In this document: one piece after another, positions 7,993-17,060 of the stretch
How the letters are laid out: the number at the start of each line of letters is the position of its first letter
Numbering within the stretch: the stretch's first letter is position 1
The notes under the pieces: generated by a model
What the model saw: the letters and a program-made list of their open reading frames with translations, nothing else
Databases searched by the model: none
Told to the model about the DNA's origin: nothing
NCBI RefSeq assembly: GCF_903915725.1
Contig: NZ_CAIWTY010000029.1
Span: 1 to 64,000, forward strand
Reading direction: 5' to 3'
Source: an uncultured Rhodopila sp.
Lineage (GTDB): Bacteria > Pseudomonadota > Alphaproteobacteria > Acetobacterales > Acetobacteraceae
DNA: 64,000 nt
Program-made: the position numbers and the translations under genes

Positions 7993-9533
7993 TGGACGAC
8001 CTGCAGCAGTTGCTGGAACATCGACTGGACGGCGGCGATCACCCGGGCATTCGCGCCATAGGCGTTCTGCAGGCCGATCATCTGCGACATCTCGGTGTCC
8101 ATGTTGACTCCGCTGACGGATGATATCTTGGCGTTCAGGCTGGTCTGCATCGTCTGCTCGGTGGTCAGGTTGCTGGTCGTTGTCGCGCTGGTCTGCGCCT
8201 GGGACGAAACCAGGTCGGTGGCGTAGCCGGACAGCGACTGCGGTGAACTGAATGGCGCCGACAGGGTGCCGGTGGCGCCGAGGCCGCTGGTGTTCAGCGC
8301 CGGCTGGCTGACGCCGGCCTGGACTTGCGTGCCAAAGGTATAATTCAGCACGCGGTTGATCAGCGTCGCAAAGCCGGCCTGTCCGGTCAGGGGATCGTTG
8401 GGCGTGAAGGCGGAGGCCCCGGTGGCGCTGCCGGCGATGGCGTTGGTCCCGTCGCGCACCAGGTTCGGCGCGGCGGTCACCGCCGGGTTCACTTGGATCG
8501 TCGCCGCGAAGCCGACATAGCCCGACTGCACAGGGGTGCCCCCGCCAGCTGGCACATTACCCGCCGCGTCGGTGAACAGGGTCAGGCCCTGGGCGGAGAA
8601 CTGGCTGGACAAGCCGTAGGAGAACTCGTCCAGCTCCGCCTGGTCCGTCGGCAGCGTAGTATCCCGCAGCGTGATGTCGGCGCCGATCTGGCCGCCCTGC
8701 ATCTGGTTGGTGATGTCGGCGCCGTTCAGGGTGATGCCGGGCAGGCCGCCGCCGGGATAGAAGGCGCCGGGTTGGGCGCTGCCTCCGGCGATGGAGAATG
8801 GCCCGCCGGTGCCGTTGGTGGTGCCGCCTTGCGCCGGTAGGCTCAGGCCGGTGGTCGTGTACAAATCGATGCTGCCATCGGGCTGCTGCACCGTCTGCAC
8901 GTTGATCAGTTTCGACAATGCCGCAACCGACGCATTCCGCTGGTTCTGCAGGTCCGCGGTGCTTTGCCCCGCCTGCTGCATGGTCGTGATCTGGCTGTTG
9001 AGCTGGCCGATGGTCGCCAGCGTCGAGTTCAGCGTGGTGACCGCCGAACCCAGATCGGTTTGCGCCGCCTGGCGCTGCGTCGTGTAGGCGGCGCTGAGGC
9101 TGTTGATGCCCTGCGCCAGCGCCGTGGCCGAGGACACCACGGCGCTTTGCTGCGTCTGGTTGCCCGGGTCGTTCAGCAATGTCGAGAAGCTGTTCTTCAG
9201 GTTGCCCAGCAGGCTGCCGATGTCGCTGCCCGATCCGGGGGTGCCGAGCACGGTGTCGATCGACTGCAGCGCCGTTTGGGTGGTCTGCAGGCCAGTGACC
9301 GAGGCATTCTGCTGCAGCGACGCCGCCTGCAGCGTCTGGTCGATCTGCAACGTCGCCGGGCCGGTCCGCACGCCGAGCGCAATGCCGTCGGCGGTCAGCG
9401 CGGACTGCGTGCCGACCTCGACGGCATAGGACGGCGTGGCGGCGTTCGCGACGTTCTGGGAGATCAGCGCGAATTGCGCATTGATGTTCGCCAGCCCCCC
9501 CCCGGCGATCGACAGTGCGGAGTCGAGGCTCAT
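7989..9533 (-). CDS. flgK: flagellar hook-associated protein FlgK (HAP1)
   Basis: 514 residues. The N-terminus has the rod/hook family pattern (MSLDSALSIAGGGLANINAQ, then NVANAATPSYAVEV). The C-terminus VSGVNMDTEMSQMIGLQNAY is the diagnostic FlgK ending, followed by ARVIAAVQSMFQQLLQVV. It is the first hook-filament junction protein, exported by the flagellar type III system. It lies 4 bases after flgE and overlaps flgL, so one transcript from the sigma-54-like promoter before flgE is likely. Confidence 0.92.
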   Translation of the reverse strand: MSLDSALSIAGGGLANINAQFALISQNVANAATPSYAVEVGTQSALTADGIALGVRTGPATLQIDQTLQAASLQQNASVTGLQTTQTALQSIDTVLGTPGSGSDIGSLLGNLKNSFSTLLNDPGNQTQQSAVVSSATALAQGINSLSAAYTTQRQAAQTDLGSAVTTLNSTLATIGQLNSQITTMQQAGQSTADLQNQRNASVAALSKLINVQTVQQPDGSIDLYTTTGLSLPAQGGTTNGTGGPFSIAGGSAQPGAFYPGGGLPGITLNGADITNQMQGGQIGADITLRDTTLPTDQAELDEFSYGLSSQFSAQGLTLFTDAAGNVPAGGGTPVQSGYVGFAATIQVNPAVTAAPNLVRDGTNAIAGSATGASAFTPNDPLTGQAGFATLINRVLNYTFGTQVQAGVSQPALNTSGLGATGTLSAPFSSPQSLSGYATDLVSSQAQTSATTTSNLTTEQTMQTSLNAKISSVSGVNMDTEMSQMIGLQNAYGANARVIAAVQSMFQQLLQVVQ

Positions 9534-9537
9534 GCGG

Positions 9538-10875
9538 TCATGCCACCATTTGCAGCGTGGTTTGCAGCATCTGGTTGGCGGTGGTGACCACCTTGGCGTT
9601 CGATGAGTAGGCCTGCTGCGCCACGATCAGGTTGGAGAACTCGGTTGCGATATCGACATTGGACCCCTCAACCGATCCGGTGACGATGTTGCCGGCCCCG
9701 TTCGTGCCGCCGGTTTCGGCCAGCGGCGTGCCGCTCGCGGTGGTGGCGGTGAACGATTGTCCGTTCTGGCTTTGCAGCGCGTCGGGGGCGTTGAAGGTGA
9801 CGATCGGGATCTGCGCGATCGTCCGGCTCTGGCCGTTGTTGTAGTTGACGACGACATCGCCGTTGGACTGCGTGGTGACGCCGGAGAAACTGCCCGGCGG
9901 GATGCCGTTCTGCGTCAGTCCGAGCAGGCTGTAGGTGCTGCCGGCATATTGGGTGACGCCGTTGGTGCCGCCATAGGTGCCGAGATTGAGCTGGATGGTC
10001 TGCGCGCCGGTGCCGAAATTGGCGGTGAAGCTGAGGCTCGATGCCGCCCCTGCGGCGTAGGTGCTGGTGGTTACCGTGCCGGGATCGGTTGCCGATGCCG
10101 CAACAGATCCGATCGTGCCGTCCGCCACGGGGTTGCCGCTGGTGGCGGCGCCAAACTGCACGTCGGCCGCGCCGAGGTCGGTGGTGCCTGTTGTGTTGTC
10201 GGGGGCGCTGACCTGCACCGTCCAGTCGTTCGTCGCGTTCTGCGACCAGTTCAAAGTAACGGTATGGGCTGTCCCGAGCGAATCGTAGACGGTGATGTCC
10301 GAGGCCAGCGGTGAGGCGGCCGTCGCGGTGCCTGCTGCCGGGGTGGCGGGTAGATTCGCCGCCAGGGTGACCGAGGATGTCGCCACCGGATTATAGGTGG
10401 ACTGGCTGACCTGAATCGGCGCCAGCGCGTTCTGGTTGACGGCGTTTGTGGCCGGATTGACCGACCAGCCGTTGAGGTAAAGCCCGGCGCTGTTCACCAG
10501 ATATCCGGCGGCGTTCATCGTGTAATCGCCGGCCCGCGTATAGTATTGCTGCGGGCTGAACGTCGGCACGTTGTTCACGTCGCTGGTGGCCTGCGACACC
10601 GCGAAGAAGCCCTGGCCGGCAATTGCCATGCCGAGCGGATTGTCGGTCTGCGTAATGGTGCCCTGAACGTTGTTGACATAGTCGGGCGTGGCGACAACCG
10701 ATCCGGGTTCGTTCTGCGTCGGCGTGCTGGTCGTCAGGTAATTGACGAAGCTGGTGTCGACTCGTTTGAAACCAACGGTCTGGCTGTTGGCGACGTCTTC
10801 GCTGATATTGCCGAACGCGGTGGATTGCGCGCCGAGACCGCTGATCGCGGTGTTGATCGCACCAAATAAGGACAT
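9538..10875 (-). CDS. flgE: flagellar hook protein FlgE
   Basis: 445 residues. The N-terminus MSLFGAINTAISGLGAQSTA and NISEDVANSQTVGFKRVDTS are the hook/rod motif; the C-terminus has GTIVTGSVEGSNVDIATEF-like residues and a final IVAQQAYSSNAKVVTTANQM helix. It polymerises into the hook. It is first in the minus-strand hook-junction operon and divergent from fliK. A sigma-54-like site at 10914-10929 precedes it by a leader of about 28 bases. Confidence 0.93.
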   Translation of the reverse strand: MSLFGAINTAISGLGAQSTAFGNISEDVANSQTVGFKRVDTSFVNYLTTSTPTQNEPGSVVATPDYVNNVQGTITQTDNPLGMAIAGQGFFAVSQATSDVNNVPTFSPQQYYTRAGDYTMNAAGYLVNSAGLYLNGWSVNPATNAVNQNALAPIQVSQSTYNPVATSSVTLAANLPATPAAGTATAASPLASDITVYDSLGTAHTVTLNWSQNATNDWTVQVSAPDNTTGTTDLGAADVQFGAATSGNPVADGTIGSVAASATDPGTVTTSTYAAGAASSLSFTANFGTGAQTIQLNLGTYGGTNGVTQYAGSTYSLLGLTQNGIPPGSFSGVTTQSNGDVVVNYNNGQSRTIAQIPIVTFNAPDALQSQNGQSFTATTASGTPLAETGGTNGAGNIVTGSVEGSNVDIATEFSNLIVAQQAYSSNAKVVTTANQMLQTTLQMVA

Positions 10876-10913
10876 CTCCGGGGACCCTCCTGGTCAAGAT
10901 GGTCCTTTCGGTC

Positions 10914-10929
10914 AGCACGAACCGTGCCA
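10914..10929 (-). promoter_or_regulatory. sigma-54-like promoter of flgE-flgK-flgL
   Basis: The minus strand reads TGGCACGGTTCGTGCT, against the consensus TGGCACG-N4-TTGCW. Only one base differs, and the GG and GC pairs have the correct 12-base register. Late flagellar genes of Caulobacter-type bacteria use sigma-54 with FlbD. Confidence 0.7.
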
Positions 10930-11060
10930 GACTGGAAGTCCCGGACAGTCCTTGACTTGCGCGGGAACTGGCGGGCAGGCAAGGTATACCCGGCAGAAAA
11001 GACCGGGCAGGATTTGCCTGTTCATTTGCCGGATCGTCAGGTCTTGCGGGGGCTTCGTCT

Positions 11061-11076
11061 TGGCCCGGACATTGCT
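11061..11076 (+). promoter_or_regulatory. sigma-54-like promoter of fliK-flgD
   Basis: Reads TGGCCCGGACATTGCT, one mismatch from TGGCACG-N4-TTGCW. It sits 24 bases before the chosen fliK ATG. This supports the internal start at 11101 and excludes the longer open frame from 10924, because transcription would begin near 11087. Confidence 0.7.
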
Positions 11077-11100
11077 TCAAAGGTCCGAAGGAAAATCCGC

Positions 11101-12423
11101 ATGGCAGGAGAACCGGTTTTGCCAGCCGCCATCGCGACCGTGCCATCGAATGTCCCGGTCGCCCCGACAAGCCGAGCGACGTCATCCCGTGCCATGGGCG
11201 GGGCCGCGTTCCTGCAGTTTCTGCACACCGCGGACAGCGCGGTGGCGCCGCAGGGGGCCGTCGTTCCGGCCGCAGCGGGCCCGACCGAAGCGGGTCAGAC
11301 CGCAGCCGGTCAGACCGAAGCCGATCAGGCCGCAGCGGGTCAGGCCGCAGCGGGTCAGACCGAAGCGGCAGCGGAACCCGGGACCGCCGCGCTGGCGGAA
11401 GCACCTGCCAAGCCGGCACCGGAAACGGACGGCACCGCGCTCCCCGCGCCGAAGGGCGGCCGAGCGGCGAAGCAAAACGCGGCCGCCGACGCCGCCGCTG
11501 CAACCGCGCCTGGCCTCCCCGACGTTGCGCCGCTTCCGGTGGCTATGCCGCAGCCGGCGAATGCCGACTTTCCGGCCGATCATGCCGCGTTGCAGCGAAG
11601 CGTAACCGCCGGCGGCGAAACTGAAACCGCTTCCGTCATCAACGCGAGCGGCGGCCCTGTGCACCGGAATGTCGCGCCGGTGGCATCTCCGCCGGCCGCC
11701 GCGGCGGAGGCCACGACACCGGTCGCTCCGGCGGCAACCGCTGCCGCCGCCGTCAGCCGGCCGTTCCGAGCGGTTGCCCGTGCCGCCGAACAGCCTGCTC
11801 AGACGGCATCCGCACCGGTCGCCCTGGCGATCACGTCAGCGGCCCAACCCGCGGAACCGAACGTGACCACGCATACGCTGGCCGCGCCCTCTCCCCCTGC
11901 CCATACTGCGCCGACCGCCCCCACGCCTCCGGCGGCGCAGATCGGATCCGCGCTGCTGACGCTCGGACCCGCCGCAGACGGCAGCCAGCAGATGACATTG
12001 CGTCTGCACCCCGCCGAGCTCGGCGTGGTGCAGGTGCAAATCGGCCGCAGCGATACCGGGGCGCCACATGTCGAAATCACCGCGGAAAAGGCGGATACCA
12101 TGCAGGCGCTGCTGCGGGACCAGCCGCAGCTTCACCGCGCGCTGGACGATGCCGGTGTGCCCGCCGCCGGCCGTACCATCGCCTTCCACACCGCCCCGGT
12201 CCCGTCCGCGGCGGCTGGCGGCAACGGTTCGGGGTCCCTGACGTCCCACCAGGGCGGGACGGGGACCACAAGCGGCGACAGCAGCCGGGGCGGCGGCAAA
12301 GACGGTTATAGCGGTGAGCCGGGCAGCGATACCGCCGGCCGCCGGCAAAGCCGGTCATTCGCGGAGAAAGTGGTTGCGCCCGCCGCGATATCGTTCCGTG
12401 TGGGAATAGACATCGTGGCATAG
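11101..12423 (+). CDS. fliK: flagellar hook-length control protein FliK
   Basis: 440 residues from ATG 11101, preceded by AAGGA and a sigma-54-like promoter. The N-terminal and central part is a long Ala/Pro/Thr-rich linker, which includes five 15-base tandem units encoding GQTAA-type pentapeptides. The C-terminal FliK domain (about 275-370) has LTLGPAADGSQQMTLRLHPA, ELGVVQVQIG and ALLRDQPQLHRALDDAGV. FliK is an exported ruler that stops hook growth and switches export to filament-type substrates. It precedes flgD by 21 bases and is divergent from flgE. Confidence 0.85.
   Translation: MAGEPVLPAAIATVPSNVPVAPTSRATSSRAMGGAAFLQFLHTADSAVAPQGAVVPAAAGPTEAGQTAAGQTEADQAAAGQAAAGQTEAAAEPGTAALAEAPAKPAPETDGTALPAPKGGRAAKQNAAADAAAATAPGLPDVAPLPVAMPQPANADFPADHAALQRSVTAGGETETASVINASGGPVHRNVAPVASPPAAAAEATTPVAPAATAAAAVSRPFRAVARAAEQPAQTASAPVALAITSAAQPAEPNVTTHTLAAPSPPAHTAPTAPTPPAAQIGSALLTLGPAADGSQQMTLRLHPAELGVVQVQIGRSDTGAPHVEITAEKADTMQALLRDQPQLHRALDDAGVPAAGRTIAFHTAPVPSAAAGGNGSGSLTSHQGGTGTTSGDSSRGGGKDGYSGEPGSDTAGRRQSRSFAEKVVAPAAISFRVGIDIVA
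11293..11367 (+). repeat. five 15-bp tandem repeats inside fliK
   Basis: Units are GGTCAGACCGCAGCC and close variants, five in succession and in frame, encoding GQTAA, GQTEA, DQAAA, GQAAA, GQTEA. The units differ by one to three bases. A change in unit number would keep the reading frame and alter ruler length. Confidence 0.8.
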
Positions 12424-12444
12424 TCATCAGCAGGAGAATTAATC

Positions 12445-13128
12445 ATGAGTGGAACCGTAACATCATCGACCGGCACCGCCGCGGCGATATCGTCCGGCAG
12501 CAGCGTGGCGGCGCAGACCGGCAGCGCCGCGCTGAACAGCCTAAGCGGCAATTTCTCCGACTTCCTGACGCTGCTGATGACCCAGCTTCAGAACCAGGAT
12601 CCGTCGTCGCCGATGGATTCCAACCAGTTCACCAGCGAACTGGTGCAATTCTCCTCGGTGGAGCAGCAGATCAATACCAACAACGACCTGACGCAGCTTA
12701 TCCAGATCACCCAGGCCAGCCAGGTCGAGCAGTCGTCGGCGATGCTCGGCAAGCAGGTGGTCGTGAACAGCACGCAGCTCTCGCTGCAGAACGGCACTGC
12801 TTCGATCGCCTTCAACACGTCGACCGCCGAGCCGGTCGCCATATCCGTCACCAACGCCTCGGGCGCGCAGGTGGCGAGCGCCACGCTGACCAGCAAGGCC
12901 GGGTCCAACACCTGGACGTGGAACGGCAAGACCGGCAACGGCACCACCGAGCCGGACGGCGCGTATACAGTGTCGGTGACGGCGCTAGGGTCGAACGGAG
13001 CGACGTCCTCCGTGCCGTTCACGGTGACCGGCACGGCGACCTCGGTGGTGAACAACAGCGGCACCGTCGATCTGCAAATGGGCGGCCTGACGCTGCCGTT
13101 CAGCAATGTCGTATCGGTGGGGAGCTGA
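12445..13128 (+). CDS. flgD: flagellar hook assembly scaffold FlgD
   Basis: 227 residues with AGGAG before the ATG. The FlgD core NFSDFLTLLMTQLQNQDPSS and PMDSNQFTSELVQFSSVEQQ lies at about 35-75. A C-terminal FlgD Ig-like/tudor part follows (SKAGSNTWTWNGKTGNGTTE, PDGAYTVSVTA). FlgD caps the growing hook and is needed for FlgE polymerisation. It is co-directional with fliK and probably shares its sigma-54-like promoter. Confidence 0.92.
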   Translation: MSGTVTSSTGTAAAISSGSSVAAQTGSAALNSLSGNFSDFLTLLMTQLQNQDPSSPMDSNQFTSELVQFSSVEQQINTNNDLTQLIQITQASQVEQSSAMLGKQVVVNSTQLSLQNGTASIAFNTSTAEPVAISVTNASGAQVASATLTSKAGSNTWTWNGKTGNGTTEPDGAYTVSVTALGSNGATSSVPFTVTGTATSVVNNSGTVDLQMGGLTLPFSNVVSVGS

Positions 13129-13214
13129 ACCACCTGTCATCCGGGCACGGTTGACGGATCGGCCATTCTCGCCAAGCTGGCCGCCAATGTTTGATTATGC
13201 GCGGGAGAACTGAA

Positions 13215-13880
13215 ATGGGTGAGACAATTCACTTGAAGGCGGCCGACGGCTTCAGCCTGTCAGCCTATGTGGCGGGTCCGGCCGATGCCGCCAAAGGCAT
13301 CGTCGTGGTGCAGGAGATCTTCGGCGTGAACCACCACATTCGCAACGTGGCGGACCGTTTCGCGGCGCTCGGTTACGCGGTCATCGCGCCGGCGCTGTTC
13401 GACCGGGTTCAGCCCGGCGTGGAGCTCGGCTACACCCAGGCCGACATCGACAAGGGCCGGGAATATCGCATGAAGCTGACGGATGCCGAGGTGATCAAGG
13501 ACATCGAGGGCGCGGCGGACCATTTGTCCGGCAAGAAGCTGGGCATCGTCGGTTACTGCTTCGGCGGCACCGTGGCGTGGTGGGGGGCGACACGGACGAC
13601 GAAGTTCGCGGCCGCCTCCGCATGGTATGGCGGCGGCGTCGCGGGAACCAAGGACGAACGGCCGAACGCTCCGGTGCAGTTCCATTTCGGTGAAAAGGAT
13701 GCCTCGATCCCGCCGCAGGACGTCGATGCGGTTCGCGCGGCGCAGCCGAAAGCGGAGATATATGTCTATGAGGGCGCGCAGCACGGGTTTGGCTGCGATG
13801 AGCGGGGCAGTTTCAGCCAGCCGGATTACGAACTGGCCCAGCAGCGGACGGTGGAGTTCTTCTCCGAACATCTCGGTTGA
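13215..13880 (+). CDS. dienelactone hydrolase family protein
   Basis: 221 residues from ATG 13215 (MGETIHLKAADGF), which has GGGAGA upstream; an in-frame Met at 13191 lacks that site. It is an alpha/beta hydrolase of the DLH family. The nucleophile cysteine is in GYCFGG, the acid in HFGEKDASIP, and the histidine in GAQHGFGCDERG. The N-terminal VVVQEIFGVNHHIRNVADRF is typical. The family opens dienelactones in chlorocatechol breakdown or acts as a general carboxymethylenebutenolidase. No catechol genes are nearby, so the substrate is unknown. It is monocistronic. Confidence 0.85.
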   Translation: MGETIHLKAADGFSLSAYVAGPADAAKGIVVVQEIFGVNHHIRNVADRFAALGYAVIAPALFDRVQPGVELGYTQADIDKGREYRMKLTDAEVIKDIEGAADHLSGKKLGIVGYCFGGTVAWWGATRTTKFAAASAWYGGGVAGTKDERPNAPVQFHFGEKDASIPPQDVDAVRAAQPKAEIYVYEGAQHGFGCDERGSFSQPDYELAQQRTVEFFSEHLG

Positions 13881-14073
13881 AAGCGCAGCGGCCCGCGGCG
13901 AGGAAGTGCCGGGACCCCCTGGCCTGATCGGTTACGCCGGGGGGGGGCCATGTCGCCGGGCCGGCAGCCTGCGGCGATTGAGACTGCCGATGCGGCAAGC
14001 TTAGCCGCAGAGGTTCAGAACATGTACGTTTTTAATTCTCGCACGATCCGGCCTCGCCGGCTTATCATGCCTT

Positions 14074-15201
14074 ATGCTGAGCGCCCGCATTGAATCCATC
14101 GGTTCGTCCAAGCTGCAACTTGAGCTTCCCGCGCTCACGGGGGTCAGGGGTTTGGCAGCGTGGTGGGTCGTGATCTACCACTTTCGCGAGAACCTGCATC
14201 TAGCAAACTGGCCGCTGACCGCAGCGATCATCGATCAAGGCAATCTTGCTGTTGACCTGTTTTTCGTGTTGAGCGGGTTCATCATCGGCATGAACTACAT
14301 TGGCAGCCTTCAGCCCTTCTCGATCAGGCCGTATTTTCGCTTCCTGATTTTGCGCCTTGGCCGGATCTATCCTCTCCATCTGTTCATGATGGTCGTGTTC
14401 CTTGTCAATCCGCTGACCATCATCGTGTTTTCACATGCGCAGGCTCCCGGCGTCCGATATGACGCCGCGTATTTCGGAATGAGCCTTTTGCTTGTGCAAA
14501 ACTGGGGCTTCACCGAAAGCCTCGCCTGGAACGTCCCGGCATGGTCGATCAGCACCGAGTGGTTCGCTTATCTGATATTTCCAGCCATTGTATGGATCGG
14601 ACATCTCGCCACGAACAAACGGCGGGCCGTTTTTGGTATCGCCCTGTGTTTGACATTACTTGCTGTTGCGGTTGTTGTCATGCAGGATGATATACCTGTA
14701 AACGGCCTGGCGCGCTGCGTACTGGAATTCACGTCAGGAACTCTCGTCTACGTGCTTTGGCGCCAACCGTCCGCGCACGCCGCGCGTTTCGCCGAATTAG
14801 CTACGATACTGTGGTTGCCGTTGTTCGCCGGGGTGTTTTTCCTGCCGATGTCCGGTTATCCGATCGCTGCCATGGCGTGGTGCGTGCTCATTTTCGGTTT
14901 GGCAAACAATCGGCCGCTTCTTTCAAGATGTTTCTCGACCAGCTTGATCTATCGCATCGGCGAGTACTCCTATTCAACCTATCTGGCACATTATTTCGTT
15001 CGCGATTGGATCAAATTTCTGTTGATCGGCAGGCATCTGGACTGGCGTATCGAGACGGCCGCCTATCTCGCCGCCACAGCCGCCGCCTCGTTCGTGCTTT
15101 ACAATCTGATCGAGGTGCCGGGCCGAAACTATGTTCGCAGGCGGGTAAACCAAAGCCGGTTGACGCCTCGTCCATCTTTGCCGGGCGGCACACGTTCCTG
15201 A
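14074..15201 (+). CDS. acyltransferase 3 family membrane protein
   Basis: 375 residues with about ten hydrophobic segments. The family's opening ELPALTGVRGLAAWWVVIYH and VDLFFVLSGFIIGMNYI contain the conserved Arg-Gly-Leu-Ala and the acyl-accepting His. SISTEWFAYLIFPAIVW is also typical. Members add O-acetyl or other acyl groups to surface polysaccharides. A convergent O-antigen-ligase-like gene follows, suggesting decoration of the same polymer (inference). No strong ribosome site precedes the ATG. GC content looks lower than in the flagellar region. Confidence 0.85.
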   Translation: MLSARIESIGSSKLQLELPALTGVRGLAAWWVVIYHFRENLHLANWPLTAAIIDQGNLAVDLFFVLSGFIIGMNYIGSLQPFSIRPYFRFLILRLGRIYPLHLFMMVVFLVNPLTIIVFSHAQAPGVRYDAAYFGMSLLLVQNWGFTESLAWNVPAWSISTEWFAYLIFPAIVWIGHLATNKRRAVFGIALCLTLLAVAVVVMQDDIPVNGLARCVLEFTSGTLVYVLWRQPSAHAARFAELATILWLPLFAGVFFLPMSGYPIAAMAWCVLIFGLANNRPLLSRCFSTSLIYRIGEYSYSTYLAHYFVRDWIKFLLIGRHLDWRIETAAYLAATAAASFVLYNLIEVPGRNYVRRRVNQSRLTPRPSLPGGTRS

Positions 15202-15319
15202 TAGGGATCAAAGGTGCCCCGGGCGTCAAACTAGGTTCGATCCTATCGGTTCCGCCCCTTCGTCATGCTCCGCGAAGCCGCACCAGCCGCGCCTTGCCAG
15301 GCATGGCGTGGCTGGAGAG

Positions 15320-16666
15320 TCACTTTTGCCGCTGGATGGTATGACCCTCGCGTGGCATTGGCAGACGGGGCGCCCAGGCCCGGGTCGGCTTGTCAGCCGG
15401 TTGCAGTGTCAGCACTGCGCGGCGCACATACTCGGATACACACACTGCCATTGCAAACAAGTAGTGAATCATTGGCTGGAAGGCGATCCCCACGAAGGAT
15501 CCGCAAACCATCATCACGATCAGGCTGATCTGGATAGTCCCGGCCAAATCGCTGCACCACTGCAACTCCGGGTGCCGCCTGGCCTCTTTCGCTGCCTTCT
15601 GCAACGCAATGAGGCTGAGGATGGCCAGACTGACAAACAGTGCAAGACCGATCCAGCCGTGTTCCCCCAGCACCTCGAAATAGATACTATGGAAGGCCAC
15701 CCCGAATTTCATTTCCCCATTCTCGAATTCCACGTGATCGAGATGATAGGCATCGAAGCCGCCGCCTAGCGGATGCTCCGTCGCAAATTGCACGGTCCAT
15801 CGCCAAACGAGCAAACGCGCGAGCGCGGAGTTTTCCGTCTGAAAGTCGCTGATCGTCGAGATCCTAGACGTCCACGCATCCGATGTCGTGTAAGCCACCG
15901 CCAATGCCGCGACCAAGCCCACGAACAGCGTCAGGACCTTTCGCCGACTCTTCAGGAACATCAAGATACCGAGCACCACGAGGCCAACCAGTCCGGTTCG
16001 TTCAAAGGTTCCCAGCGAGGTCAGGCCTGACAACACGGCAAGCCCAAGGTAGATCGAGCGGAACCAAAATGCCTTCGGGGCGATGATCGAGTGCTGTCGG
16101 AGGAAGAGATAGACCGGAATCGTCATGATTGACACCGCTGCGAGCGTCGAGCCTTCTGCGAGGCCGGAATTTCCTCCCGCCAGCCCAAGGTTCTGTCCGT
16201 AACCTCCGCCGGAGATGACCATCTTCACCCCAAACGGGATCAGATTCGCCGCCAGTGAGAACATGTAGACCTGGAGAAATGCCTCGATCTGAATACGAGA
16301 CCGAATCGCAAAAGGAATGAATGCCGAAAACAGAATGGTCTTGACGGCCCAGCTCCACTTCGCCCATGCGTCATCCGGAAATGCGGCCCACGTCGTGGTT
16401 AGCGTGACCCAGATGGCAAATGCGACCTGCAAAACCGTAATGAGCCGGAGCCGCGGAGGATCGCGGTGGTCAAACATCGCGTAGAGGACGATTGCGAGGC
16501 TGCCCACGATCATCGCGACCGGGACCTGATTAAGAATTATATAACTGACGTCCTGCGGGCGGAACGTATCAACCCAGACATATCCCAGGGTCAGAACGAA
16601 GGGGGTCTGGAAGCCCAACCCGATAAAGGCCAGGAAAACGAAGAGAATCCATAGACTACGTAGCAA
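15320..16666 (-). CDS. O-antigen ligase-like / putative O-glycosylation ligase (DUF5935-type)
   Basis: 448 residues with about ten to twelve membrane spans. The N-terminus (LGYVWVDTFRPQDVSYIILN) fits the DUF5935 region of exosortase-A-associated glycosylation ligases. The Wzy_C/O-antigen-ligase part follows, with a large periplasmic loop containing VWRWTVQFATEHPLGGGFDA and FHSIYFEVLGEHGWIGL. It would ligate or polymerise glycans at the periplasmic face of the inner membrane. A 60-codon membrane peptide gene lies just upstream. No exosortase gene is in the window, so the link to an exosortase system is not shown. Confidence 0.75.
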   Translation of the reverse strand: MLRSLWILFVFLAFIGLGFQTPFVLTLGYVWVDTFRPQDVSYIILNQVPVAMIVGSLAIVLYAMFDHRDPPRLRLITVLQVAFAIWVTLTTTWAAFPDDAWAKWSWAVKTILFSAFIPFAIRSRIQIEAFLQVYMFSLAANLIPFGVKMVISGGGYGQNLGLAGGNSGLAEGSTLAAVSIMTIPVYLFLRQHSIIAPKAFWFRSIYLGLAVLSGLTSLGTFERTGLVGLVVLGILMFLKSRRKVLTLFVGLVAALAVAYTTSDAWTSRISTISDFQTENSALARLLVWRWTVQFATEHPLGGGFDAYHLDHVEFENGEMKFGVAFHSIYFEVLGEHGWIGLALFVSLAILSLIALQKAAKEARRHPELQWCSDLAGTIQISLIVMMVCGSFVGIAFQPMIHYLFAMAVCVSEYVRRAVLTLQPADKPTRAWAPRLPMPREGHTIQRQK

Positions 16667-16716
16667 GTGTCACCCGAAGATCCTTTCTCGGCCAGCGTAC
16701 GGAGGCCAGAGCGCAG

Positions 16717-16899
16717 CTATCGCAGCGGAGGCACCTTCTTGAACCGTCCGGACCGGATGCCGCCGGTACGCCTACCGCCCCTATGGCTGCCAGCGGGTTC
16801 GGACCCGAACCACGAGATTTGCCGGTCAAGCCGTATCGCACGAACCACGATGAACAATATCAGCATCGAGCTGACCATGATCCCAAGCAAATCGAGCAT
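16717..16899 (-). CDS. small single-span membrane protein
   Basis: 60 residues. The first 22 (LDLLGIMVSSMLILFIVV) form a convincing transmembrane helix, followed by the basic tail RAIRLDRQISWFG and a Gly/Arg-rich end. A GGAAG sequence precedes the ATG. It lies 50 bases upstream of the ligase gene on the same strand, so the two could form an operon. It is not recognised. The alternative is a chance frame, but the hydrophobic start with positive-inside tail favours a real gene. Confidence 0.5.
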   Translation of the reverse strand: MLDLLGIMVSSMLILFIVVRAIRLDRQISWFGSEPAGSHRGGRRTGGIRSGRFKKVPPLR

Positions 16900-17060
16900 G
16901 CTTCCGGTCCCGGCGTTATTCCGCGGACGCTTTAACAGACAGCATGTTCATTGTCACGATTTCCTGAGATTGCGCTTTTCCGGCCCGATACCCAACCTCC
17001 CGAGGCAACCCGGGCGGCTTGACCAACTTCTTGTCCAAGCAGACCAGGGAAAAAAACCGT

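Noticed and set aside
11281-11370. CRISPR-like short repeats
   Set aside because: They are contiguous in-frame units within fliK, with no spacers.
15231-15246. tRNA T-arm-like CTAGGTTCGATCCTAT
   Set aside because: Only a 4-base stem, and no acceptor, D-arm or anticodon arm around it.
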